Shown here: piece by piece, positions 17,796-26,009 of the stretch | How positions within the stretch are numbered: position 1 is the stretch's first letter | Layout: each line of letters opens with the position of its first letter | Origin: JAEULH01 sp034382075 | GTDB lineage: Bacteria; Pseudomonadota; Alphaproteobacteria; Rhodospirillales; Defluviicoccaceae | NCBI GenBank assembly: GCA_034382075.1 | Contig: JAXMOZ010000008.1 | Location: 10,183-74,182 of the forward strand | Direction of reading: 5' to 3' | DNA length: 64,000 nucleotides | Made by a program: the position numbers and the translations under genes | The notes under the pieces: generated by a model | What the model was told of the DNA's origin: nothing | Databases searched by the model: none | The model's input: only the letters and a program-made list of their open reading frames with translations

Positions 17796-20243
17796 TCATG
17801 GCGCCTGTGCCCGGCCCTCGCGAAGCGTCTCCATCGCCGGTTCTGCGGCTGCCTGATCCGCGCTTCGCCCGGCGGTTTCCGCCTTGGGGAGGAACAGACG
17901 CACAGTGGTTCCATGGCCGAGTTCGCTCTCGACCGCGACGTGGCCACCCGACTGACGCACGAAGCCGTAGACCATGCTCAGGCCGAGACCGTTGCCCCGG
18001 CCGAACTTCTTCGTCGTGAAGAACGGCTCGAAGATGCGCTCGAGGACGTTCGCCGGCATTCCGGTGCCGGTATCGCCGACGGCGACGCAGACGTAGTCGC
18101 CGGGCACGACCTCCTGGTTCTTGCGGGCGAACTCGCTGCCCAACACCTCGTTGCTGGTCGTGATGGTGACCGTCCCTCCCTGGGGCATGGCATCGCGGGC
18201 GTTGACTACCAGGTTCAGGAGCGCGTGCTCCAGTTGGCCCCTGTCGATCAGGGTTGGCCACAACTCGGCGGTAAACCGCTCCTTGATCTCGATGGCGTCG
18301 CCCAGCGTTCGGCGCAGCAGGTGGGTCATCTCGCCGACGATGCGATTGAGGTCGGCGGCCTTCGGGTGGAGCCGCTGTCGCCTCGCGAAGGCTAGGAGCC
18401 GGTGGATCAGCTCGGCGCCCCGCTCGGCCGACCAAAGAGCGTCGGCGACCAACTCCCGATCCTCGTCGTCTCCAGCCCCTTTCTCCTGCAAGAGTTGCAG
18501 GTTGCCGAGGATGATCGCCAAAACGTTATTGAAGTCATGGGCAATGCCGCCGGTGAGCTGGCCGATGAGCTCGAGGCGCTGCGACCGACGCAGCCGCTCC
18601 TCCCTCGCCTTGCGTTCCGTTATGTCCTCCTTCACCGCGACGTAGTGCGTGATCTTGCCGCGGGCGTCGCGCACCGGCGCGATCGCCGCCAGCTCCCAGA
18701 AGAGCTCGCCGTTCTTGCGCCTGTTGTGGAACTCGCCGCGCCAGACTTCGCCGGCCCTGATCGTCTTCCACAGGTCGCCGTACTCGCTGGATTTCGTATG
18801 CCCCGACTTCAAGACTCGCGGGTTCTTGCCCATCACTTCCGCGTAGGTATAGCCCGTGACCTCGGTGAACTTCGGGTTGACGTACTCGATGTTGCCTTCG
18901 ACGTCGGTGATCACGACCGACACAGGGCTCTGTTCCACCCCCTGGAACAGCTTACGCAGGTCGCCTTCCGCCCGCTTGTGCGCCGAGACGTCCTGGAGCA
19001 TGAGCAGGAACTGGTCTTCGCCCGCCCAGCGCATCGACGTCGCCCGCATTGCCGCGTAGGCGATGGTGCGGTTGGGACGGATGATCTCGATGTCGGCGAC
19101 TTCGCCCTGCACCACCGGGAAGCCGAACTCCGCCCCCTGCAACTCGCGGCCATCCTTGGCGAAGAGGGCCTCGGCGGCCTTGTTGACGTAGCGGATCTTG
19201 TGCTGCGCATCGACGACGACGATCGCGACCGACTGCATCCCGATGATCGACCGCCACCGGGCCTCGCTCTCCCGCAGCGCCTCCTCTGCCCGCTGGCGCT
19301 CGGTGACGTCCTCGTAAAGGCAGACCACCTCACCCGAGGACAGCCGATAAATGTAGCCTTCCCGCCAGCCGGCCCGCTTCTCGTCCCGATAGTAGACGAC
19401 GGGAAAATGCTCGGGCACTCCCGTGCGCCCGACCCGGCGAAGGGCATCGAGCAGGCCGGTGGTACGGACGGCCGGGAACACCTCGCTCAACCTGCGGCCA
19501 ATGACTGCGCGCCGTTCCAGATCGTCGATGCGCTCGGCGCCGCGGTTCAGATCGCTGAAGACGAAGTCCTCGCCCTGACCAACGGCGGAGAAGACGGCGG
19601 CGCCCATGCGCATGTTTTCGAAGAGCTGGCGAAAACGCGCGTTGCCCTGACGCCCCTGCGCGAGGATGGGTCTGCCGATGGCCAGGATGAGAAGAGCCGA
19701 GAAGCCGATCACCAACAGCGCCGCACCGCCGGCCTTGGCCGCGGCGTCCACGAATGGTGCGCGCACCTCGTCCCTGTCGATGGTGGCGACCACCCCAAGG
19801 GCCCGCCCCGCCACCGGCTCGTAAGCGGCAAGCACCTGACCTCGACCCGTCGAGACGGTGGCCGTGCCGGACGCTCCGGCAAGCGCCCGTCGCAGGAGCC
19901 CTGCCAGAGGAGCAGCCTCGTTGCTCCCGTCGCCCGTAGCTTCCCCGCTGGGCATCACGGTTTCGGCGACAACCAGTTCCCCGGCATCTGCTTTTCCAAC
20001 AACGAGCCGACCGGTTTCGTGCAGGCTGCGATGGACAGACGGCGCCGGCGCCGGGCTAGAGAAAGCGGGGCCTGCCGGCGCCTCGGCGAGAGCGGCCGCA
20101 TGCGCCCGCGCTGCCTCAACCAGATCCCGCCGGTAGCGATCGAGCTCCGCGCGGTAGAGGGCGCCGAAGACCAGGGTCCCGACCACGATCGTGCTCAGGG
20201 TCATGATCAAGACGAGAAGGCCAAGAGCCTTCCGGTCACTCAT
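17796..20243 (-). CDS. Membrane PAS-domain sensor histidine kinase
   Basis: An 815-residue kinase. Two membrane segments (about 7-29 and 172-192) bracket a periplasmic sensor. Three PAS-like domains follow (about 205-320, 330-440, 445-560); the last has the PAC-type tail HYVAVKEDITERK. The DHp has GGIAHDFNNVLA and the ATPase has NLVVNARDAM, GDTGTGM, FFTTKKFGRGNGLGLSMV. This H-D-F-N-N type (HWE-distant, NtrB-like subgroup) usually phosphorylates a separate receiver. ATG 20243 is preferred over TTG 20252; it overlaps the stop of the receiver gene by eight bases. The operon is divergent from the Kai cluster, making it a candidate clock input or output kinase. Confidence 0.92.
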   Translation of the reverse strand: MSDRKALGLLVLIMTLSTIVVGTLVFGALYRAELDRYRRDLVEAARAHAAALAEAPAGPAFSSPAPAPSVHRSLHETGRLVVGKADAGELVVAETVMPSGEATGDGSNEAAPLAGLLRRALAGASGTATVSTGRGQVLAAYEPVAGRALGVVATIDRDEVRAPFVDAAAKAGGAALLVIGFSALLILAIGRPILAQGRQGNARFRQLFENMRMGAAVFSAVGQGEDFVFSDLNRGAERIDDLERRAVIGRRLSEVFPAVRTTGLLDALRRVGRTGVPEHFPVVYYRDEKRAGWREGYIYRLSSGEVVCLYEDVTERQRAEEALRESEARWRSIIGMQSVAIVVVDAQHKIRYVNKAAEALFAKDGRELQGAEFGFPVVQGEVADIEIIRPNRTIAYAAMRATSMRWAGEDQFLLMLQDVSAHKRAEGDLRKLFQGVEQSPVSVVITDVEGNIEYVNPKFTEVTGYTYAEVMGKNPRVLKSGHTKSSEYGDLWKTIRAGEVWRGEFHNRRKNGELFWELAAIAPVRDARGKITHYVAVKEDITERKAREERLRRSQRLELIGQLTGGIAHDFNNVLAIILGNLQLLQEKGAGDDEDRELVADALWSAERGAELIHRLLAFARRQRLHPKAADLNRIVGEMTHLLRRTLGDAIEIKERFTAELWPTLIDRGQLEHALLNLVVNARDAMPQGGTVTITTSNEVLGSEFARKNQEVVPGDYVCVAVGDTGTGMPANVLERIFEPFFTTKKFGRGNGLGLSMVYGFVRQSGGHVAVESELGHGTTVRLFLPKAETAGRSADQAAAEPAMETLREGRAQAP

Positions 20244-20640
20244 CCCTTGCAAGCCCCGTAACGCCTTCGCTCCTCCGCAACAGCGCCTCGCGGAGCCGAG
20301 AGATGCTGACCGGCTTGCTCAGGGTGAGCACCGAGCGGAGGCCCTTCATCTCGGCCAGCAGACGGGCGTTCACCGCGTAGTCGGGATGGTAGCCGGTGAT
20401 GATGATGATATCGGCGCTACACCGTTGATCCACGAGCCACAGGATCAGTTCGTTGCCGTCGATGTCGGGCATGACCATGTCGAGAACGATCGTGTCGGGC
20501 CTTTGCCGCCGGTAGGCCGCCTGAAAATCGCTGCCGTGGACGGTCACCTCCACGGCGAACCCAAGCCGCGACGCCACGCGCTCGACGAACGCGGCGAAGC
20601 GCGGCTCGTCGTCTACGATCAGTAGACGCTTCGCAGCCAT
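20236..20640 (-). CDS. Stand-alone receiver-domain response regulator
   Basis: A 134-residue CheY-like protein with the acidic pocket VDDEP, acceptor Asp in IVLDMVMPDIDG, Thr in IIIITGYHP and Lys in LTLSKPVS. No output domain. It is first in an operon with the PAS kinase, whose start it overlaps, and divergent from the Kai cluster 211 bases away. Likely the direct phosphorylation partner of the kinase. Confidence 0.9.
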   Translation of the reverse strand: MAAKRLLIVDDEPRFAAFVERVASRLGFAVEVTVHGSDFQAAYRRQRPDTIVLDMVMPDIDGNELILWLVDQRCSADIIIITGYHPDYAVNARLLAEMKGLRSVLTLSKPVSISRLREALLRRSEGVTGLARDE

Positions 20641-20852
20641 TCCCCTATCCTTCGTCCTCTTTCGGCTGGAGCGGGCTGCAGTTATAGCGACAATTCGTCG
20701 CCGCTAAAGCCGCCCGTTGAGCCGAGTCGGAATAAACAAGGCGGTATAACGCTGAACGGGGAGCACGGCGCCGACGACGAGGCACGCCCGCCAGGCGCAC
20801 AAGCAAGCGGGTGCCGGTACCCGCGGGCAGCAGCCGAAGAGCCGTGGGAGCT

Positions 20853-21755
20853 ATGACCGACGACGTGCACAGAGTGGTGCTGCTCGATAGTGCGGGCGAT
20901 ACCGCTTGGGTCGAGGCCATGCTGGCCGACCTGGAAGGCGGCCACGGCACCGACATCATCCATTGCGGCACGGCGGCGACGGCGTTGGTAACGCTGGAGT
21001 CCTGGACCGTGGATCTGGTCTTGGTGGACCTGGGCCCGACGCCGGGCCCGGCGCTCGACGCGATCCAAGCTATCCGCGAGGCCGATCCAGCAGTGCCCAT
21101 TCTTGCCGTCACGACCCGTGGCGAGGACCGAGTCGGCCTGCTTGCCATTCGCGCGGGCGCGCAGGACTACATCGTGCAGGGCGAAAGCAACAGGCGCCTG
21201 GGTCAGGCAGTTGCCTTTGCCATCGAGCGCAGCCGCGCGTTCGACCGCTTCGAGGCGGCCAAGGAAAGCGAGGCCCGCGAGCGAGAGTTCACCAGGCTGA
21301 GAAATCTATGCGGGCCGGCCCCGCTTGCGGTGAGCGGGCGCAGCTTCGGTTCGATCCCCCTTCGCGACCGTTCGCCACAAGCCTTCCTCGACCTCGCCCG
21401 GAACTACGAGCGGGTTCTGGTCGCATCGGCCAGCGCCCGTTCCTTCCACGAACGAGAGGACATCGCAAACGAGTTGAACGGCATTGCCGACCGGCTCGGC
21501 GTGCTCAACGCCGGCCCCAGGGACGTGATCGACGTTCACAAGATGGCGATCGCCCAACGGCTGGAGGGCGTTTCCATGGGCCGCGCGCGCGCTGCCATTG
21601 AGGAAGCGCGCATGCTACTGCTGCAGTTGATGGGGTACCTCGCCTCGTTCTACCGGAACCTGTCCTGGGGCACCGCGGCATCCGGCCGTAGCTCGTCATC
21701 CCCTGGGCGACTCCTGGCGAACTCCGAGGCGGCGGCAAGGAAGAACGAGAAATGA
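20853..21755 (+). CDS. Degenerate receiver fused to a KaiA-like C-terminal domain (KaiA3-like candidate)
   Basis: A 300-residue protein starting at ATG 20853 after GGGAG. Residues 5-125 are a receiver fold: candidate acceptor D59 (LVLVDLG) and a final motif DYIVQGE where the usual Lys is Gln (Q109). Residues 175-272 are helical and line up by eye with the C-terminal KaiC-binding domain of cyanobacterial KaiA: YERVL (YREIL in KaiA), VIDVHKM (VVEIHME), RLEGVS (RLEGRS), EARMLLLQLMGYLASFYRNL (DYRLTLIDVIAHLCEMYRRS). A receiver-KaiA chimera is the architecture of KaiA3 in Synechocystis. Its stop overlaps the kaiB start (ATGA). The match is my own alignment and needs a profile search; otherwise it is simply a receiver protein of unknown output. 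Confidence 0.75.
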   Translation: MTDDVHRVVLLDSAGDTAWVEAMLADLEGGHGTDIIHCGTAATALVTLESWTVDLVLVDLGPTPGPALDAIQAIREADPAVPILAVTTRGEDRVGLLAIRAGAQDYIVQGESNRRLGQAVAFAIERSRAFDRFEAAKESEAREREFTRLRNLCGPAPLAVSGRSFGSIPLRDRSPQAFLDLARNYERVLVASASARSFHEREDIANELNGIADRLGVLNAGPRDVIDVHKMAIAQRLEGVSMGRARAAIEEARMLLLQLMGYLASFYRNLSWGTAASGRSSSSPGRLLANSEAAARKNEK

Positions 21756-22060
21756 GCCAATTTGTCCTGAAGCTTTACATCGCCGGGAGAACGCCGCGGA
21801 CGGAGAGCGCGATCTCCAGCCTCAAGGAAATCTGTGAACGAGACTTCTCCGGGCTCTACGAGTTGGCTGTCATCGATGTGCTGGAGCGGCCGCAACTCGC
21901 CGAGAACGAGAAGATCCTGGCGACCCCGACCCTGGTCAAGGAGTTGCCGCCGCCGTTACGCCGGGTCGTCGGTGACCTCTCGGACCTCGATCGGGTTCTT
22001 GTTGGCCTCGACCTGGCCATCAGGGAGATGGCAGAGAAGGGGTCAACCCATGAAGGATGA
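21752..22060 (+). CDS. kaiB: Circadian clock protein KaiB
   Basis: A 102-residue protein with the thioredoxin-like KaiB fold: VLKLYIAGRTPRTESAISSL, then VIDVLERPQLAE, ILATPTLVKELPPPLRR, VGDLSDLDRVLVGLDL. This is close to the cyanobacterial KaiB consensus along its whole length. KaiB is a fold-switching protein that binds phosphorylated KaiC and sequesters KaiA. It overlaps the upstream KaiA-like gene by four bases and kaiC by eleven, so all three are translationally coupled. Confidence 0.97.
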   Translation: MSQFVLKLYIAGRTPRTESAISSLKEICERDFSGLYELAVIDVLERPQLAENEKILATPTLVKELPPPLRRVVGDLSDLDRVLVGLDLAIREMAEKGSTHEG

Positions 22061-23581
22061 AAGTGGCTCGGACGAGGCGGTCAGGAAAATCCCCACCGGG
22101 ATCGCCGGCTTCGACTACATCGGCAACGGCGGCCTGCCCGAGGGCCGCACGGCGCTTGTCGCCGGCAGCGCCGGCAGCGGCAAGACCATTTTCGCCTGCC
22201 AGTTCCTGGCGGAAGGCGTGCGCCAGGGGTTGTCGCCGGGGGTCTTCGTGACCTTCGAGGAGAAGCCGCAGGACATCCGCCGCAACATGATGAGCTTCGG
22301 CTGGAACATCGGTCGCTGGGAGGAGCAGGGAAACTGGGCTTTCGTCGACGCTTCGCCGGAGCCCTCGTTCGAAATTGCGATCATCGGCGACTACGATTTT
22401 GGGGCCTTGCTCGCCCGCATCGAACACGCCATCCGCAGCATCGGCGCCAAGCGCGTCGTGCTGGATTCGATTGGTGCCATCTTCGCCCAGTTCCGCGACG
22501 GCGACCGCGTTCGCCACGAGTTGTTTCGCATCGCCTCGGCACTGCGCGACCTTGGAGTGACGGCCATTATGACCGCGGAGCGAACCGCCGAGTACGGCGA
22601 GATCGCCCGCCACGGCATCGAGGAGTTCGTCGCCGACAGCGTCGTCATCCTGCGCAACGTATTGGAGGACGAGAAGCGCCGACGGACCATCGAGATCCTG
22701 AAGGTGCGCGGCACCAGCCACCGCAAGGGCGAATACCCGTTCACGGTTATTCCGGCTGACGGCATCATCGTCATTCCGCTATCGGCAATCGAGCTCCGGC
22801 AACGCTCCGGAGACATCCGCGTGACGTCCGGCAACGCTGACCTCGACCGCATGTGCGGCGGCGGGTTGTTCCGCGACTCGATCATCCTCGTCTCCGGCGC
22901 CACAGGCACCGGCAAGACATTGATGGTCACCCACTTCGTTGCCGGCGGCGCTGCCTCCGATGAGCGGTGCCTTCTCTTCGCCTACGAGGAGAGCCGCGAG
23001 CAGCTCGGCCGCAACGCCACGGGCTGGGGCATCGACTTCGACAGGCTGGAGGCAGAAGGGAAGCTCAAGGTCATCTGCGATTATCCAGAGTCCGCGAGCC
23101 TCGAGGACCACCTCGTCCGGATCAAGGAGTACATCGAGGACTTCAAGCCCAACCGTATCGCCGTCGACAGCCTCTCGGCGCTGGAAAGGATCTCGACTAT
23201 CCGCGGTTTTCGCGAGTTCGTCCTCGGCGTGACCTCGTTCTGCAAGCACGAGGAGATAACTGGCCTGTTCACGTCAACGAGCCGACGTTGACCGGCGGCA
23301 ACTCGGTGACTGAGGCCCACATCTCGTCGATCACCGACAGTATCGTCCTCCTGCGCTACGTCGAGCTTTACGGCGAGATGCGCCGCGGCATCACGGTACT
23401 GAAAATGCGCGGGTCATCGCACGAGAAGAACATCCGCGAGATCGTCATCGACAATACCGGCGCCCATATCGGTGCGCCCTTTCGCAACGTCGCCGGCATC
23501 CTCGCAGGTAATCCGGTGCAGGTGGCGATGTCCGAACTCGAGCGGCTCGACCAGCTTTTTCCGGACGAACGCTCTCCATAA
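22050..23581 (+). pseudogene. kaiC: Circadian clock ATPase KaiC, interrupted by one frameshift
   Basis: The ATG at 22050 opens a frame that ends at 23291 (413 residues). The missing C-terminus continues in another frame to 23581. Restoring one base near 23272 gives about 510 residues, normal for KaiC. CI has Walker A GSAGSGKT (39-46) and catalytic glutamates FEEKP; CII has GATGTGKT (283-290) and YEESREQL. Beyond the shift, SVTEAHISSITDS aligns with the phosphorylation segment of S. elongatus KaiC (SITDSHISTITDT), giving Thr, Ser and Ser where that protein has T426, S431 and T432. A tail of about 29 residues follows FRNV, as needed for a KaiA-binding loop. The single lost base within otherwise clean coding sequence may be a sequencing error. 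Confidence 0.9.
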
Positions 23582-23657
23582 GCTGAGGCAGGCTTCCGTC
23601 GGCGCAGCACCTTCTCGAGTTGAGAAGCTTCCTTCAGCTCCGGAGAGTGCGGGCAAC

Positions 23658-24419
23658 TCAACCAGCTTCGGCAGGAAGGCTGGGAGCGGTGCAGCGCCCT
23701 TCGGCGGCGAGGCGGCTTTCGACCATCTCGCGCACAAGGAGCGGAACAGCTTCATCCTCTCCGATCGCGCCGAGGTAGCTGACGCCATTCCCGGGGCGGC
23801 TGGCAAGACCGGAGGCGACGTCATGGGTCGCATGGTGGCCGGGTGCGGCGAAGCAGCCTATCGCGACGATCGGGGCCGGCAGCGGCGCCAGCGCCTCGGC
23901 AATCCGCGGCGGCTGATCAAGGTAGGCGGTCACGACCTGGCGGAAACGGCCACTGTGCTGAAGCGCCGCCGCATGCCGTTCCGTGGTGGCCGCGGAGGAG
24001 GGGTTCCTCAAGGTGCCGTGGGCGATCAGGAGCAGCGTTACCTCGCCCGGGCGAAGCTCGAGATGTGCGACGTGCTCCTCCGCCCGCCGCTGCATCAGGG
24101 ATGCAAATGCCGGATGCATGCCGATCGGCTCGCAGAGGAGGATGCTTCGCCGCCCGTGGCTTGCAGCCTGCAGCGGCGGCAGGACCTGCTGTGCGATCCA
24201 GCCGGCGCACATCATCATCGGCACGACGACCACGGTTGACGCGCTAGCCCGCCGGAGCACCTCGGCCGGCTCATCGCCGCCCGCCAAAGCCGCAACGAGG
24301 ACTTCGCCGAAGCACCCCATCCGCCTGAGCGCGTCGGCGTGGCGGTTCAGCGCCGCGGCCGCGGTGGCCCGCCGTGACGAACCGAGGCCAACCAGGAGAA
24401 CCGCGGGATGTTCGGGCAT
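23658..24419 (-). CDS. CbiX/SirB-like tetrapyrrole chelatase
   Basis: A 253-residue protein with two halves of the CbiX fold. The second half keeps the metal-site His in LLLIAHGTLRNP; the first half begins LLVGLGSSRR where His is replaced by Leu. CbiX/SirB proteins insert cobalt or iron into sirohydrochlorin. It is the last gene of the nir operon, 15 bases after nirN, so a siroheme ferrochelatase feeding heme d1 synthesis is the natural reading (siroheme is the precursor decarboxylated by NirD/L/G/H). Cobalt chelation for cobalamin is the alternative. Its 3' end faces kaiC across 76 bases. Confidence 0.75.
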   Translation of the reverse strand: MPEHPAVLLVGLGSSRRATAAAALNRHADALRRMGCFGEVLVAALAGGDEPAEVLRRASASTVVVVPMMMCAGWIAQQVLPPLQAASHGRRSILLCEPIGMHPAFASLMQRRAEEHVAHLELRPGEVTLLLIAHGTLRNPSSAATTERHAAALQHSGRFRQVVTAYLDQPPRIAEALAPLPAPIVAIGCFAAPGHHATHDVASGLASRPGNGVSYLGAIGEDEAVPLLVREMVESRLAAEGRCTAPSLPAEAG

Positions 24420-24434
24420 GATGTGCGCTCCGCC

Positions 24435-26009
24435 TCAGTGGCTGGTCCCGGACGACAAGTTGATCTTGTTGTAGACGTTGTACTTGCCCGACGGCTTTCG
24501 CATCGGGATGCGCTTGACGACGTCGAGGGTTTGGGCGTCGTAGACGAGCAAAGCCCCGTCCATCTCGGCGACACTGACGAGGGCGTAGCGCCCGTCGCGA
24601 GTAAACTCGACGTGGGAGGTGAGCCGCCCCGGCTCCGGCACCAGCGTGCGGACGATCTCGAGCGAGCGCTTGTCGATGATCTGGATCTGGTAGCGCTTAG
24701 GCCCGAGCGACGTGTCGATCCAGGCGAACGGCGTGTTCTCGTGGCTGCGCATGAAAAAGCCGGCGCCGCCGGTCGCAATCCGTTTGATCGGCCGCCAAGT
24801 GCTCATGTCGATCACGACGATCGCCGCCTCGTTAAGAACTGGCGTCGCCATGACCGGCCTGCCCTCGTGCTCGAAGGAGATGCCGGATGCGAGGTGCGGC
24901 ATTCCGCCGATGGACACGTCGGCGATCTTGCGCCCGACGTTGAGGTTGATGACCTGGCCACTGCGGCTCGCGCGACCGGCACCGACCGCTACCCGATAGG
25001 CGGTGTCGAAGAAAAAGTCGTCCAAGGGCTCGTCGAGGGGGATGCGACGAACCGGGAAGGGCCCGTGGTCGAATGCGCCCTCCAGCATCCCTGGCTGATA
25101 GCTGTGGATGAAGCCCCTCGCCTGAGGTTCCGGGTTGTCCTGGTACGAGATCTCCCAGAGTTCCGGCTGATCGCGAAGCGCGACGATGAAACTCTGTCGC
25201 GGAGGTGCGGTGTACACGGCGCTTACGCGCGAAGCCCGTCCGGCGCGATCCTCGACCGGAATGACCTTTAGCGGTGTGAGATCGCGAGCGTCGAGGATGA
25301 CCACGGTATTCGGCAGCGTGTTGCCGGCGATGACGTAGCGGTCGTCTCCGGAGACCGCGATGTTGCGCAGATTGATGCCGGCGCGAATCTCGGCCACGGC
25401 CTTGAGACCGTACAGGTCGTACTTTCCGACCCAACCATCGCGCGAGCCCAGGTAGACGAAGCGGCCGTCCGGAGAATACTTGGCGCCGCCGTGCAACGCG
25501 AAGCGAGACTGAAACCGCCAGATCGGCTCGAACCGGTCGCCGTCCAGGATGGTCACGTGGTTGTCGCCGGTTTCCACGACGGTGAAAAGGTTGAGCGGGT
25601 CGGCGCCGTGTACCGGCTTGGTCGGCAAGGCGTCCGGTGACGTGAGCACGGCGCGGCTCGCCCGCATCTGCTCCGGCGTCCAAGTCGGCGGCTCGGGCAG
25701 TGGACGGTAGATCCAGGCGGCAACCGCAGCGATCGCATCCGGCGCGAGCGTTCCTTCGAACCCCGGCATTTGCGTCGCGGGCCTGCCGGCCGTGATCGTC
25801 CGCAGGGCTTCCCCCACACTAAGCCGGGCCAGGCTTTCGGGAAGCAGCGCCGGGCCAGTGCCGCCGAGGCGGTCCCTGCCGTGACAGGAGGCGCAGTGCT
25901 CAAGGTAAAGCGCCCGAGCTTCGCCGTTCTGGTCCCCCCAAACTGGTCCCATCGCGGGCACGAGGGCAGCCAGAACTGCGGGAATCAGGCTAGCCCGCTG
26001 CCACAGCAT
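24435..26009 (-). CDS. nirN: NirN, dihydro-heme d1 dehydrogenase (cytochrome c plus d1-binding propeller)
   Basis: A 524-residue periplasmic protein with a signal peptide, a c-type heme site CASCH near residue 38 and an eight-bladed propeller homologous to the d1 domain of NirS (GGAKYSPDGRFVYLGSRDGWV, SHVEFTRDGRYALVS). NirN oxidises the last heme d1 precursor before transfer to NirS. It is told apart from NirS by its position after nirJ, its divergent sequence and its C-terminus (GKYNVYNKINLSSG). The start overlaps nirJ by 20 bases. Confidence 0.92.
   Translation of the reverse strand: MLWQRASLIPAVLAALVPAMGPVWGDQNGEARALYLEHCASCHGRDRLGGTGPALLPESLARLSVGEALRTITAGRPATQMPGFEGTLAPDAIAAVAAWIYRPLPEPPTWTPEQMRASRAVLTSPDALPTKPVHGADPLNLFTVVETGDNHVTILDGDRFEPIWRFQSRFALHGGAKYSPDGRFVYLGSRDGWVGKYDLYGLKAVAEIRAGINLRNIAVSGDDRYVIAGNTLPNTVVILDARDLTPLKVIPVEDRAGRASRVSAVYTAPPRQSFIVALRDQPELWEISYQDNPEPQARGFIHSYQPGMLEGAFDHGPFPVRRIPLDEPLDDFFFDTAYRVAVGAGRASRSGQVINLNVGRKIADVSIGGMPHLASGISFEHEGRPVMATPVLNEAAIVVIDMSTWRPIKRIATGGAGFFMRSHENTPFAWIDTSLGPKRYQIQIIDKRSLEIVRTLVPEPGRLTSHVEFTRDGRYALVSVAEMDGALLVYDAQTLDVVKRIPMRKPSGKYNVYNKINLSSGTSH

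Noticed and set aside
18402..20261. 619-residue forward open frame opposite the PAS kinase
   Set aside because: Antisense shadow; the kinase has full H, N, G1 and G2 boxes.
23611..23627. CTTCTC-GAGTT-GAGAAG hairpin after kaiC
   Set aside because: Only six base pairs and no T-run; too weak to call a terminator.
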